Assembly: GCA_030267565.1 (NCBI GenBank)
Contig: BRXU01000003.1
Coordinates: 8,417,501-8,481,500 of the forward strand
Direction: 5' to 3'
DNA from: Pleodorina starrii
Taxonomy: Eukaryota > Chlorophyta > Chlorophyceae > Chlamydomonadales > Volvocaceae
Length of the DNA: 64,000 nucleotides
The notes below the pieces were generated by a model. It had not been told where the DNA came from. It ran no database searches and worked only from the letters and a program-made list of their open reading frames with translations. The position numbers were made by a program, and so were the translations under genes. Positions 1-11,837 of this stretch are shown here, in pieces (position 1 is the stretch's first letter; each line of letters opens with the position of its first letter).

Positions 1-326
1 GGGTGGGGTAAGGAAAGGAGTCGGAGCAGGAGATGTGTGTGGGGGGGGGCAGGGGGTAGTGGGAGGGAAGGTGCAGGCGAGGCACGGGAGGGGAGACCCG
101 TGGGGGGGCGCTCGGTGGCGGCGGGGGGATGGGGGGGGGAAAGGGGGGGAGTGTCGGCAGTCCGGGCTGCTGTGGGCTGAGCCACGGACCCTCAGAACGG
201 GGGGCGGCGTCCCCTCCCCCGGGTGTTTGACGGACGCCCCCAGGTGCCGACTCCTGCGTAACCCCGTGCAGTCCGTACCGTGTCGTACAACGCTCGTCGT
301 ACTATGCCCCATGTGCCGTGCCGTAC

Positions 327-3300
327 CTTTAAAATCCCAGTGCATCAGGACCTCCTCCCCCGCCCTGACCGACTTGATGGTTTCGAACAGTACGACCAAA
401 CTGTACTGCGGCCGGCCGTTCTTGCGCTTGTCCAGCCATTTGACGATGCCCTGCGGTAGTTGGACGGTTGGGCCGTTGGACGACAGCCGTTACGGGTCGT
501 TAGGGACACCAACCGCACGGCAAATCGGGTGCCCAAAACCCTAAAGGTGCCAATACCCCAATACCCCAATACCCCAATACCCCAATACCCCTCCCCCTTG
601 CCCTTACCTGCAGGCTGTCAACGTTGGCCTGCCTCCCTTTGTACAGGTGGCAGTTGCAGCCAGTACGACGGACCTCATCCTTCAGAGGGCTGTTCTGCCA
701 CATTTTAGCGCACTTGCCCCTGGGGGTGGGTTGGGCGAGGGGGGACGAGGAGGGGGGGAGAGGAGGGGGGGAGAGGAGGGGGGGAGAGGAGGGGGGGAGA
801 GGAGGGGGGGAGAGGAGGGGGGGAGAGGAGGGGGGGAGAGGAGGGGACTATGAAGACGTCTCTGCGTGTGTGCGGCCTGTCGAGGGCTACCTCCCCCCCC
901 TCGTCCTCTCTCCACACAAGAGCCGTACAGCCCCGCCGTACCTGTTGCTACTCGCACACACTCCCTTGGGGCACGCGGGCGCGCCTCCCCCGCCCCCCGC
1001 CACGCCACGCCAGCGCCAGGCATCAGACACTTATTACACACTGGCTGCTGTACGACAGTCGTAACATTATGTGTCCCCGCACAACGGACTCTTCCGTCAA
1101 GGAGCAGGCTGCAATGTGCCGTACCGGGTTGCCGTACCCACCAGAATTTGATTTCATTTGCGTAGACCAGCAGGCAGCGGCTGGTGTCGCCCACTACCAC
1201 AAGCTTGTCGCAGTCTTTCTCGGCCGACTGGGGAAGGGGAAGGGAGGGGAAGGGAGGGGAAGGGAGGGGAAGGGAGGGGAAGGGAGGGGAAGGGAGGGGA
1301 AGGGAGGGGAAGGGAGGGGAAGGGAGGGGAAGGGAGGGGAAGGGAGGGGAAGGGAGGGGAAGGGAGGGGAAGGGAGGGGAAGGGAGGGGAAGGGAGGGGA
1401 AGGGAGGGGAAGGGAGGGGAAGGGAGGGGAAGGGAGGGGAAGGGAGGGGAAGGGAGGGGAAGGGAGGGGAAGGGAGGGGAAGGGAGGGGAAGGGAGGGGA
1501 AGGGAGGGGAAGGGAGGGGAAGGGAGGGGAAGGGAGGGGAAGGGAGGGGAAGGGAGGGGAAGGGAGGGGGAGGGGAAGGGAGGGGAAGGGAGGGGAAGGG
1601 AGGGGAAGGGAGGGGAAGGGAGGGGAAGGGAGGGGAAGGGAGGGGAAGGGAGGGGAAGGGAGGGGAAGGGAGGGGAAGGGAGGGGAAGGGAGGGGAGGGG
1701 AGGGGAGGGATGTCGCCGGCCAACATGGACAACGCCGCACGCCTCGACCACCACCACTATCGCCTGGAACCAACAGGAACGTGTCCTTCCCCCATTCCCC
1801 AATCCACCCACCCATTCCCCTTCCGCACATCCCGCGCCCGTCTCCCCTCCCCTCCCCTCCCCTCTCCCCCACCTGCACCCCCCCTGCCACCCCGCCCTGC
1901 TGCCGTACCTCCGTCCAGTCGCACTGGTGCGTGTACGACTCCATCAACTGCCGCCCGCCCGTCGGATCCCCGGTGACGTATTTATCGCTCTCCGCCTTTC
2001 GGGGACCCGGGGAGGGGAGTAATAAGAACGGCCCGGGGAGGGGAGAAGGGGAGGAGAAGAGGGGAGGGGAGGGGAGGGAGGAGGAAGCACAGGCGAAGGG
2101 GGTGTGTGTATTTGTGAGGTGTGATGGTGGTGGTGGTGGTGGTGGTGGCCGAGAGGCCGATAGCCCCCGATTGACGTTTTCCCGGTTGTACGACGAAGCG
2201 GGCCCGGGTTGCTGCAACCCCATGCCTCAAATCATTTATCGCCGGGCCCCAGGACCCCCCGCCCCCCCCCCAGCGCCCTCACCACTGCCCCACCGCTCCT
2301 TCGATCCATCCTCACCCCCCTAACCCCGATTCACTTGACCTCCATCCCCCCCACCACACACGACATCTCCCTCCCCCCCACCCCCTTCCCCCTACCACCC
2401 CCCCACCTACCCACCAGTGTTTTGATTGTGCCAAAATAGGCACCCAACAATGTCCCCGGCGGCAGGTCCTCTGAGCCACACAGGGAGGGGGGCGGGGGAG
2501 GGGGCCGGGGGGGGGGGCGGGAAGGAATCGGCGGTGGCATGGGGAGCAGGGGCGAAAAGGGGGGCACAGGTGGCGGCGGCGGTGGAAGGGGAGGAGGGCA
2601 GCGAGCGGAGGGAACAGAGCAGCAGTGGCTGCGGTGGCAGCGGCGACGGCGGAGGCGGCAGTTCGTGTGCGTGGCGGTGACAAGGGCGGTGGTGTGGCGG
2701 AGGCAGCTGCACTGCGGCAAGGGGGGAGGTGAGGGCAAGTGGTGGTTGACACGGCGCCCTCACCCCGGCGGCGCTACGCGGCGGCGGCGGCGGTGTTGGG
2801 CGCCCCCCCCCACTACCACCACCACCGGCCGTGGCAGTGTGGGTTGCGTTGATGCGGCCCCCCCTGCCCGCCGTGTATCGCTCAGGCCTGATGACCCCTC
2901 GCCCCTCCGCCGCATCCGCCCCACCGCTGCCGCATCTTGTTCGCTGTCCCCCTCCTCCCTCCCCCCTCACCCTCCCCCCTCACCCCCTCCCCCTCCTCCC
3001 CCTCCCCCCTCACCCTCGAACACGAGCATCCGCTGCTGGGGCTCCGTATTCCGCAACACCTGGTCATGGAGGGGTGGGGTGGGGTGGGGTGGGGTGGGGT
3101 GGGGTGGGGTGGGGTGGGGTGGGGTGGGGTGGGGTGGGGTGGGGAGGGGTGGGGTGGGGTGGGGTTCAGGGAGTGATATGCTCCTTGGGGTGGGGTGGGG
3201 TGGGGTGGGGTGGGGTGGGGTGGGGTGGGGTGGGGTGGGGTGGGGTGGGGTGGGGTGGGGTGGGGTGGGGTGGGGTGGGGTGGGGTGGGGTGGGGTGGGG

Positions 3301-6300
3301 TGGGGTGGGGTGGGGTGGGGTGGGGTGGAGGGGGGGAGAGAAGGAGGGGGTGAGACACACACACACACGCACACAAAGCCGCATGGCAACCCGTGCAGGG
3401 GCACCCGGCAGTCCTCTTGACTCCTCGGGGCCCTCAACCCACCCCAGGCCTGCAACACAGGGTGGGGGTCGGGTGCCCCCCACCCCCACCCCCACCCCCC
3501 CACCCCCAAACCCCCACCCCCACCCCCCCACCCCCACCCCCACCCCCACACCCACCCCCCCACCCCCACCCCCACCCCCATCCCCACCCCCACACCCCCA
3601 CCCGCATGGTGCTCCAACCCCCAAATCGCCCGACCCGGCCAAAACCCCACCCATTTCCGCAGCGGTGTGTACACACCGGTACATACACACACACAGTCGC
3701 AGTCTCACCATCTTGTTGTTGTAGACGGGGTGGCAGGGGTCAGCGATGTGGAGGAGCTTGATGCGCGGGGGGATGTGCCGCTTCGTGATCGCCTGGGGGT
3801 CGGAGGGATGGGGGTTTGGGGGTTGGGGCGGGAATTGGGGGTGTTGGCGCGGGAATTGGGGGTGTTGGCGCGGGGTTGGGGCGGGGTTGGCGCGGGGTTG
3901 GGGCGGGGTTGGGGCCGAGTGAGACGTCAGTTGTAGTGGTGGGGGCCAAATCAGCGGAGTGCTGCGGCGGTGCAGTGGGGCGGGACACAGGCCGACACCG
4001 CCTCTCTCCCCTTTACCCACCCCCCCTCTCTCTCCCGGGTCAGGGTCATCCGCCTCCGGTCCCGTCATTTCCCCCTCCCCCGCCACCCTCGCCCTCCCAC
4101 TCAACACACCGCCACCCACCATCCCCCGTGGCGCTCTCTGCCCCCTGCCCCTGCCCCTGCCCCTGTCCCCTTGCCCCTGCCCCCCCATGCACCGCATCGC
4201 GCCGCCCCCTCCCGGCGGACATGTTTCCCCGTTGTGGGAAGCTGTACGGCCGCATCCTCAAACACACACCCACACACACACCCACACAGACAGCGTTCCG
4301 CCTCCCCACCCACCACCCACTCAACCCTCCCACACATACCCACCCACCCACCCACACATACCCACCCATCCACCCCTCCCCTCCCCCCTATTTCCCTCTC
4401 CCCCCGCACCAACCGGGGGGGGGGAGGGTTAGAAAAAGATACCTTCCCCCCCTCCCCCTCCCCCTCCAGGGGGGGGCCCCGCTCTCACCTCATGCATCTC
4501 CGGGTGCTGCTGCCACAGCGGTGTCACCACCCGCCTGACCTTCCCCTCATGCTCCTCGAGCTTCTCCTCTCTCACCAGATACACACCCGGGGGCATGTCG
4601 GGGGAGTCCAGCCCCATCTCCCGAGCCAGGCGGGTCTGCAATTTGGAAGAGGCGGGGGTGTGGACGCCCCAGCCCTCGTCGGGGAGGGTCCTGGGGGGGA
4701 GGGGAGGGGAGTAGGCGCGGGTGGGGGAGGCGGCGGAGGGGGAAGGGGCAGCCGAGGGGGGAAGGCGCGTGTTGAGTGTGTTTGTTTGTTTTTGTGTGTG
4801 TTTGTTTGTGTTTGTTTGTGTGTGTATGCGTTTGTATGTGTGTGTGTTTGTGTATGTTTCTGTTTGTGTGTGTATGCGTTTGTTTCCCCAGGCGGGCCGC
4901 CAACCCCTTTCGGCACACACACCCCCTTGCGCTATCGTCGGTATCTCTTTTCCGTAACCCCCCCCTCCCCATTCCCCCTCCCCCCAACTCCTCACCCCCT
5001 CCCCTCCTTTACACACATACACACACTCCCTTGCACCCCCACCCATCGCATCCAGGCAGGCACAGCTCCCCCCACCCCCCCGCCCACCTCAGCTCCTGGG
5101 GCAGCGGCTCCCGCGGCTCCTCCACCTCCTCCAAATCGCTCAGCGCATCCCCCTCCGACTCGTCCGCAGCCAAGGCGCCAAGCCCCGCCCTGCCGCCGCC
5201 GCCGCCGCCCCCGCCGCGGGACGATCCCGCCGCGCCGCCGCCGATTCGGCGGCGCTTCGCTCGGTGAGCCGCATCGTCCCCCGTCCCCCCGTCCTCATCC
5301 AACGCGGGGAGCATTTCCCTGGACAGCTCCACCGCCGCCGCCGCCCCCGGGGCGGGGGCCGGGACCGCTCCCGCAGCCTCCCCGGTGGCGAGCTCGGCGG
5401 CGGCGGCAGGCGACTTCCGGCTCACCCGCGGCTGCATCCGGTTCTGCTGCTGATTGGGTCGGGGCGGCGGGGGCGGCATGTCGCCCAACGCGCAGGCGCA
5501 GTCTCCTCCGCCGATGCCTCCACAGCTCCCACAGGCCGCCTTCGTCTGCGTCTGCGTCTGTGTTGGGTCCTGCGTCTGCGTCTGCGTGTGTCTCTGGTCC
5601 GTGGATGCGAAGTGCACGCTGACCTTGCGGGCGGTTCGAGGACGTCGGCCGCGAGGCCTGGGAGGGCGGGAGGGCGCGGGAAGGGGGGGGGAGGGGGAAA
5701 GGGGGAGGTTGCGGGGGATGGCTGACGGAAGGGCGCAGCACGGCCCCTCGCGATCCTGCTCGCTGCCTCCCACCCCAACCCCGCCCTCCCCTGCCCTCCC
5801 ACGTTAGGGTTTTCAGATTTTAGGATTTGGCCCCCAACCCAACCCGACCCGACCCGACCCGGCCTCAGACGGAGAGCCAGCAGTGTGCTCGCGCCCCAAC
5901 GCGGTTCAGCCCCAATGATCAACCCCCAGCACCAACCCTCATCCCCATCTCCATCCCCAACCAGGGCTGGGTGGGAAACCCACCGACAGTGGGTCGAGAC
6001 CCACCGGCAACACGACCACCCTAGCCCCACCCCACCCCACCCCATCCTAGCCCAGCCCGCGCTCGCTGGGGCACCGTCACCTGCCGCCTGTCGCCCGCTG
6101 CTGCTGCTGCTGCCCCCTCCGCTCCCGTTGCTCCGCCTCCGCACCCTCCGGGTCACTCGAGCACTCTGGCCCCGCGTCCGCATCGGACAAGCCGCCACCA
6201 CCGCCGTCACCGCCACCGCCGGCCCGCCCCGCGCCCCCCGGCCGCTGGGCCGCCGCTGCCGCCACATCCGCTCCACCAGCCCTCAGTGCGCGGCCTCTTC

Positions 6301-6895
6301 GGTCGGCGCCTCCGAAACCTCCGCTGGCTTCGTGGTGGTGGTGGTGGTGCTGCTGCTGCTGGACGGCCCCACCGGACATGCCCTCCTCGCCACCGCTGTC
6401 GTCAGCGCTGCACAGCCGCCCGCCTGGTGCCGGGCCCCCCTCCGCGCGGCTGGTGTCTGGGTCAGCGGCGGCGACGGTGGTGGCGGCGGGCCCAGCGGCG
6501 GCGGCGGCGGCGGCGGCACACCCTGGGACGTGGGGGCCTGTGTCGAGGCCGGCGGAGGCCTGACCCTCCAGGGGGTAGCCGCCGCCGCCGTCGCCCCCGA
6601 CGGGGGCCGCCGGCGCGGCGCCGGCGAGCCACTCGGCGAGGCGTTCGTCCGTCCAGCCCTGCTGCATCCTCATAAATTCATCGACAGCATCGCTGGATTC
6701 GTCGTCATCGTCATCGTCGTGCTGGGTGTAATCCGTGGCAACGCACATGACCTCCGAGGCCGCACCACCGCCACCACCGCCAACAGGGGCGAAGCCGCTT
6801 GAGTCGGCGACGGGCACCCCTGCATGATCCTGGAGCACCATAGCGCCGCTTGACACGCCGGGGATTGAGGCTGCGATGGGGGCGTCGACCTCCAT
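327..6895 (-). CDS. Divergent SET-domain protein (putative protein-lysine methyltransferase), possibly incomplete at left edge
   Basis: Modelled exons on the minus strand, in coding order: 6895-6081, 5657-5088, 4690-4489, a doubtful short exon near 4250-4215, 3792-3709, 3059-3014, 2470-2415, 1989-1909, 1227-1138, 712-608, 450-327. All have GT-AG borders and consistent phase except the doubtful one, which can be skipped without changing frame. The first ~460 residues are acidic and low-complexity (Ala/Gly/His/Gln runs, a DDDDDD stretch near residue 60). From about residue 570 a SET fold is readable: [15 protein letters not shown] matches the opening strand, [15 protein letters not shown] lies where the N-H-S-C motif should be, and [23 protein letters not shown] matches the closing I-x-A-G-E-E-L-x-x-D-Y motif. 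The canonical NHSC is not seen, so activity is uncertain. The last exon ends at a donor at phase 1, so at least one further exon should lie at 1-326 or outside the window. SET family: known; substrate: not inferable. Confidence 0.72.
746..846. repeat. 13-bp G-rich minisatellite (AGAGGAGGGGGGG)n
   Basis: About eight near-perfect copies of a 13-base unit with G-runs of seven, in the intron just upstream (minus strand) of the exon at 712-608. G is on the plus strand, so the pre-mRNA of the SET gene is C-rich here. The array ends about 34 bases before the exon's splice acceptor. Confidence 0.9.
1231..1709. repeat. 10-bp minisatellite (AAGGGAGGGG)n, about 47 copies
   Basis: A nearly perfect decamer array of about 480 bases in the SET-gene intron between the exons at 1989-1909 and 1227-1138. 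It has one interruption near 1565-1575 and degenerates into GGGGA repeats at its right end. It begins only a few bases from the acceptor of the 1227-1138 exon, so it forms the polypyrimidine tract of that intron on the coding strand. The long reading frames it opens (GREGKGGE and [10 protein letters not shown] types) are repeat artefacts. Confidence 0.95.
3069..3336. repeat. Pentanucleotide array (GGGGT)n
   Basis: Around 50 GGGGT units in two blocks separated by about 25 bases of unique sequence near 3165-3188. It lies in the SET-gene intron immediately upstream of the exon at 3059-3014, again C-rich in the pre-mRNA. The spurious [10 protein letters not shown] and [10 protein letters not shown] frames come from this array. 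Confidence 0.95.
3475..3605. repeat. C-rich simple repeat (CCCCCA/CCCCAC)n
   Basis: About 130 bases of imperfect CCCCCA-type repeat in the SET-gene intron between the exons at 3792-3709 and 3059-3014. Unlike the neighbouring arrays it is C-rich on the plus strand, so it is G-rich in the transcript. Confidence 0.85.
4770..4888. repeat. TG/TTTG-rich simple repeat
   Basis: About 120 bases of imperfect TTTGTGTG repeat in the SET-gene intron between exons 5657-5088 and 4690-4489. A related CA-rich stretch lies at 4257-4370. Confidence 0.8.
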
Positions 6896-7583
6896 TTTTG
6901 GGGAGGCCTAAGCGTCCAACGCGGGCCTCACAAACCACGATGTTGCCGTCTGCGGGTTTACTGCGATACCTTAACGGTGTGCCGATGCCTGGCCTGGTCT
7001 GAATCGCTTTGGCCAGGCTGCCTAAAGTCGGGGATTCAATGAAACGATATTCAATCACACTAGAAAAATAAATCGTATGCTTATAACGTGTCGTCCTCAC
7101 GTTAATGCTCTAGCGTTGCTGAAGACTGCCCAGCTGCCCACTGAATCGGTCTTGGAGTCGATCGTGCGACGACGGGGATCATCAGTCCAAGCGAGGATAT
7201 CATGTACATGTGATAATGGCTGTGAGAAAAATTGAATGAGGACCGGCCTGTGAAAAGCGCATCGATCCAACTGCCGAAACCAAAACGGGGCGCGAACACT
7301 CTCAAGTCCGCCTACGCCCAACGTTTAGGCATTTCGAGCAGACTGGCACCTCTGGCCGTCGCCTCCGCCCAGGTGAGCCACTACGGGTTGCCAGTTCAAG
7401 TGTGAATGATTTCGGAGCGGGTACGGACATCCCGTAGCCTCTCCGAAGTTTTTGCGCTTAAAGGCTCGAAGGCAAACATAGAACGTTCATCCAGGACTGA
7501 ACCGACCCCCATAGCGTCAGTCTTCTAGCATAGGTATTAAGGAGCAGTGGCTGAATTCTGTATCCTTCAACCGGTTTAGCAAG
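6896..7583. promoter_or_regulatory. Shared upstream region between divergent SET and tektin genes
   Basis: About 690 bases separate the two outward-facing start codons. The stretch is less GC-rich than the flanking genes, holds no convincing exon, and must contain both 5' UTRs and promoters. No clear TATA box could be assigned. Confidence 0.5.
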
Positions 7584-10500
7584 ATGCCTCCGAGCTACAA
7601 CCACACGCTCAATGGCGTCAACATGACGGTAGGAGCTATATAAGAATTTACAGATGCGCGCGAATGGGCGACAGGCGTACCTAGCTAAGCCGCCTCTCCC
7701 CCTCCCTACTTGCGTCCTCACTCTTTCTCGCGCAGAACTTTCGCCAATTGACACAAAGTGGACGGAACAGTGGCAAGAGCGGCGGCTATCGCGCACCATA
7801 TGAATGGACGCTGGAGGTAGGACTCAGGAACTTTTATTCTAGCCATGTCAGAGTGTGCTCTGTCTGAACCAACGCTGTGGCTACGATGTGCTGCCGCGCC
7901 TACTATAGTTGAGGTGTAAATATTCAAAGTCCTAGACGGCTTCGCTAGCTGGACATCCTCCATCGCCGGGACTGAAACGCTGATGACTATGCACTTGCAG
8001 AGAAGCCGTTCGTACGCCTTTCGTTGCACCATGAGCCCATTTGAGTCACATTTGGAGTGGCATCGGCGTTGCAATGTTGATGCCTGAGTTGTGTCTTACT
8101 GTTTGCATCGACTAATGTGTGTTCCTGCAGAGCATTGAGCAAATGGGCGCTGGTGCCGCGGAGAACCGCATGTCCTCGACGCTGCGTGAGGCCAGCACCC
8201 AGCTGCAGGTGCGTGGCCACGGTTGCGCCATCAGTCGCTCCGTGCGCCCACCACCTTGTTGGAAAGCTTTGCACAAAGCCGGCTAAAACCACTAAGGGAC
8301 TGCTTGTATTTACGACATTCCACGGTTTAATACCTAATCCGGCTCGGGGTTGCTGGGGCGGGCTAATGTCCGCTTTCTCTTTTAAGTTACCATGCAAGGG
8401 CAGAAGGCGGTTTCATATGGCAACTGCCGTCTTGTGTGCTCATGCGTACTGATCCACGCTGTCTATGTTTGCAGGCGACAACGAACGCCACTGTGGCCAA
8501 CGACATCTCTACCGTCAACAAGGCGCTGCACACCAAGCTGAGCCAGACGGAGCAGCTCAAAGTAGGTGTCATTCCGTTTTTATATATTTAAACACTAATC
8601 AGCGCTAGCTATTTCCCTCCACCTCGTCATGATTGACCTACACCAACGTACAGCTCCCAACGTACAGTTCCCGTAGCCCTCACACCCAATCTCTCAGCCA
8701 CTGCTGCAGCTCCCACGTACCGCCCAAGCACCTCCTCCTCCCTCCCCTCCTCCGTTCCGCCCTCTTTCCAGAACATGCTGGAGACGTGCCTGGCGGAGGT
8801 TATCTCCGAGATTGCCGAGCTCCTCTCCACCCGGAGGCGCCTGGAGGAGCGCGGCGGCAAGGTGGCCTCAAAGATTGGCGTCAATGCCAGTCGCCTGCAG
8901 GTCCGTGCAAGGCTGCCTAGCTCTGCTCTGCTCGCCCGGTCGTTGGGGCTCGCTCGCCGACGGGCAGCTGGCTGAGGGATCCCGACCTCCTTGTCCCATC
9001 CGACTGCCCTGCTGCGGTTTGTCTGCCCCTCCTCAGGACGACTCTTGCTGTCCATGCATCTCCGGTGTCGGCAATCGCGCCTCGCACACCACCTCGGGAC
9101 TGCCTAGCTGGGTTTGGGGGACGGGGCACTTGCGGTGGTGGCGGTGGTGGAGGGGAAGTGGCGACTGGGCGCCTGTCAGTAGCATGGGTCCCCCACCGAC
9201 CGACCCAGTCTCCCGCGCCTCTCACTCTCCCTCTGTGCACCCACCCCGCCACCCCTTTTTCCCTCCCTCCCTCTTTCCCTCCCCCCCCCCACCCCTTTCC
9301 CTCCCTCTCCCCCTCCCCCCCGCCACCAACACCCCTCCAGGTCCGCTCGGGCCGCCCCGTTCGCGAGATGACCATGGATGATGTGGAGAAGTCTCTTTTG
9401 AAGCAGCAGGGGCTGCTGAGCTCGTTTGCTGAGCGAGTCAACCGGGCCATTTCCCAGGTGGACAAGGAGGTGGCGGCGCTGGAGGCGGTGAGGGCCAAGC
9501 TGGAGGCGGACCTGCGGGACAAGGTGCGTCGAGGAGGGGAGGAGGAGGGGAGGAGGAGGAGGGGAGGAGGAGGAGGAGGGGAGGGGAGGGGAGGGGAGGG
9601 GCAGAGTATGGCCTGGGGGGTTGTGGTGCGTGGGGGTGGGGCTGGGGATGGCCTCGTGCTTGGCCGGTGGGAACCGGACGGATGGAGCTGGGGTAGGGTG
9701 GGGTTGGGTGGGATAGGGTAGGGGCTGGTCATCGTTGTTTATCGGCAACTCGGTTACCCGATCAGTTTCGAAGGACCGATCCTCTGCCGCCTCTTGTACT
9801 CCTCTGCTGAGCTCCTGGTGCTGAGCTCCGTGTGAGGTCGGTACCGCACAGGTACTGCCTCTGGCGTTTCAAAACCATCCTTCCCTCTTATATTTTGCAT
9901 GTATGTAACTTTGTATAGTATGTTGAGGGTGCTGACGCTCGTGTGCTCCTGCTGCTGCTCATGATGCTGCCACTGATGGTGCTCGTGTGCAGACGGAGGC
10001 GCTGCGTGTGGACGAGGCGGTGTTGTCGATCCCCACGGACCCCGCTGTGGAAGGCGGCATCTCGCCCTCGTTCCGCCGCTCCCACACGGACGCCATCCCC
10101 AAGACGCCTCACTCGTGGGTGCGTTCCACAGAGGACAACCTCCGTAACGCCCATCACTGGCTGGCGGACTCTGCGCGGCTCCGCAAGGCCATTCTGCACG
10201 CCATTGCCAACAGCCGCGCCAACGAGCACGACATGTCGGCCCGTCTGAATGAGAACATGATGGCCAAGGTGTCGGCCACTCGCAATCTGAGGGAGGATCT
10301 GCACTCGCAGCTGGAGAGGGTGCGGGACGAGCAGACGCGCGCCAAGGCGCAGAGGGCGTCGCTGGCGGCGGCGCTGGAGGCCAAGCGCGGGCCGCTGGCG
10401 CAGGCGCGCGAGCGACTGGCGGTGAGTGCACCCACCATCGGGGGGGCCATCGACTCGGGAGAAGATCCGCTGCGAAGTAGCCGAGGATGGCGACCGACCA

Positions 10501-11837
10501 AGCGGGATGTGAGGCAGTCTCAGGTCGGCCGCCTGGTTGGCCCCGTGTGCCTCTCTGGGGCCACTCTCGACGCCCTGACACACAACCAACCTTTTGTGAA
10601 TTGTTTTTCTTGCCGAGGTGTGATACACACTTGCCAAGGTATGATACAAACAAATTTGTGATGTCAAGAGCTGACGCCCCCCCTTCCGCGCCACCCATAC
10701 GCTGCCCGGTGGCTCTTCGGTCTCCCCCTCACCCCCGCCCGCCCGCCCGGACCTCCCGCCCGCCCGCAGGTCCGCCGCGCCCGGCCGAGCCGTGAGACTG
10801 TGAATGACGAGGTGGAGGCGGCGCTGGCTCGCGAGGTGGCCCACCTGGCCTCGATTACACAGCAGCTCAGCGACAAGGTAAGGGGGGTAAGGGGGGTAGT
10901 GGGTAAGGGGGGTAGTGGGGGCTGCTGGACACTTCCGCCCCTCGCGGCCCCACAGCCTGCAGCAGCCCACGGCCGCTTGCCGTACTCCCGGGCCGTACTC
11001 CGGGCCCACGGCCTCTCCCTGGCCGTACCGATGCCTAAGCCGGCGGGCCCCGCTGCGCGCGTGACCCGCGCCCTGGTCCCTCCCTGGCTTCGGCCCCTTG
11101 CTCCCCTCCCACATGTGTCCCCTCCCTCTGTTGCTCTCTGCCTCCCCTTCTTCCTCTGCTGCTTCTGTTATCAGATTTCGGCTGTGGACAAGGAGATTGC
11201 TGCTCTGGACATGGCCTCTGCCCAGCTGCATGAGAACATTCGGGACAAGGACGAAGCGCTGCGGATTGATGAGCGCATGGTGATGCTGGACGGACGCATC
11301 AACCTGGGGCAGAGGCCGCCGAGCAGCGTCGCCAGCGTGAGTGAGGGCAATGGAGGGAGGGAGGGAGGGCAGTGGAGAGAGGGAGGGCAGTGGAGGGAGG
11401 GGCACTGGGCAGCCCTTGACAGCACTTGCGGACGGGAACGCAGGGCCATGGAATGGAAAGCGATTTGTAGCCACGTTTGGGAGGCACGGTGTGTGTGTAT
11501 GTGTGCTGCCTTGATAGGGAGCAAGTCAATGGGTTTTAGGCGCCCTTACCCCCCCTACTCTCTCCACCCTTCTCCAGTTGCCCGACCCCACCCGTCCCGT
11601 CCTGACTCTATCCCTCCTCCTTTCTTGCCCTGCCCTGCCCTCCTCTGCCCCGCCCAAATCGCTGTACGGACTGTACTGCAGTTTGCGGTGTCGGACATGT
11701 CGGCTCCACGCACCCAGACCCTGGCCCGTATTCGGGAGCTGGAGGCATCACTGACGATGGCCCGCCGGGAGCGGGAGGGCATGGAGTCGTCCATTCGCCA
11801 ACTGAAGGAATCGATCGGGGGTACTGGCAGGTTCTGA
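7584..11837 (+). CDS. Tektin (axonemal microtubule filament protein)
   Basis: Ten exons: 7584-7628, 7736-7816, 8131-8208, 8475-8561, 8772-8900, 9341-9523, 9993-10421, 10770-10877, 11175-11336, 11682-11837. They encode 485 residues, slightly longer than typical tektins. Tektins form filaments bound to the inner wall of axonemal doublet microtubules. The protein is almost wholly heptad-rich coiled coil. The two homologous halves each carry the tektin hallmarks: an R-x-R/G-R-P-x-x-E segment (about residues 141-150 and 345-352), a D-x-V/VND followed by L-x-x-E, then L-x-x-x-I-x-D-K-x-x-A-L-x-I-D near the end of each half. The usual RPNVELCRD nonapeptide is degenerate here (RARPSRETVND). Every intron is phase 0 with GT-AG borders. 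The start is the ATG opening MPPSYNHTLNG; the stop follows GGTGRF. The long exon 9993-10421 holds the linker containing HSWVRSTEDNLRNAHHW. Confidence 0.93.
9530..9605. repeat. GGAGGAGGGG-type purine repeat in tektin intron
   Basis: About 75 bases of imperfect GAGGAGGGG repeat directly downstream of the splice donor after the exon ending at 9523. G-rich on the transcribed-sense strand. Confidence 0.8.

Noticed and set aside
1184..2323. Gly/Arg/Glu-Lys repeat proteins on the plus strand and Pro/Ser/Leu repeats on the minus strand
   Set aside because: They come from the 10-bp minisatellite inside an intron of the SET gene; flanking sequence has no splice-consistent exons in those frames.
1231..3336. 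CRISPR array
   Set aside because: Repeats are contiguous short units without unique spacers and no cas genes exist; the genome is eukaryotic.
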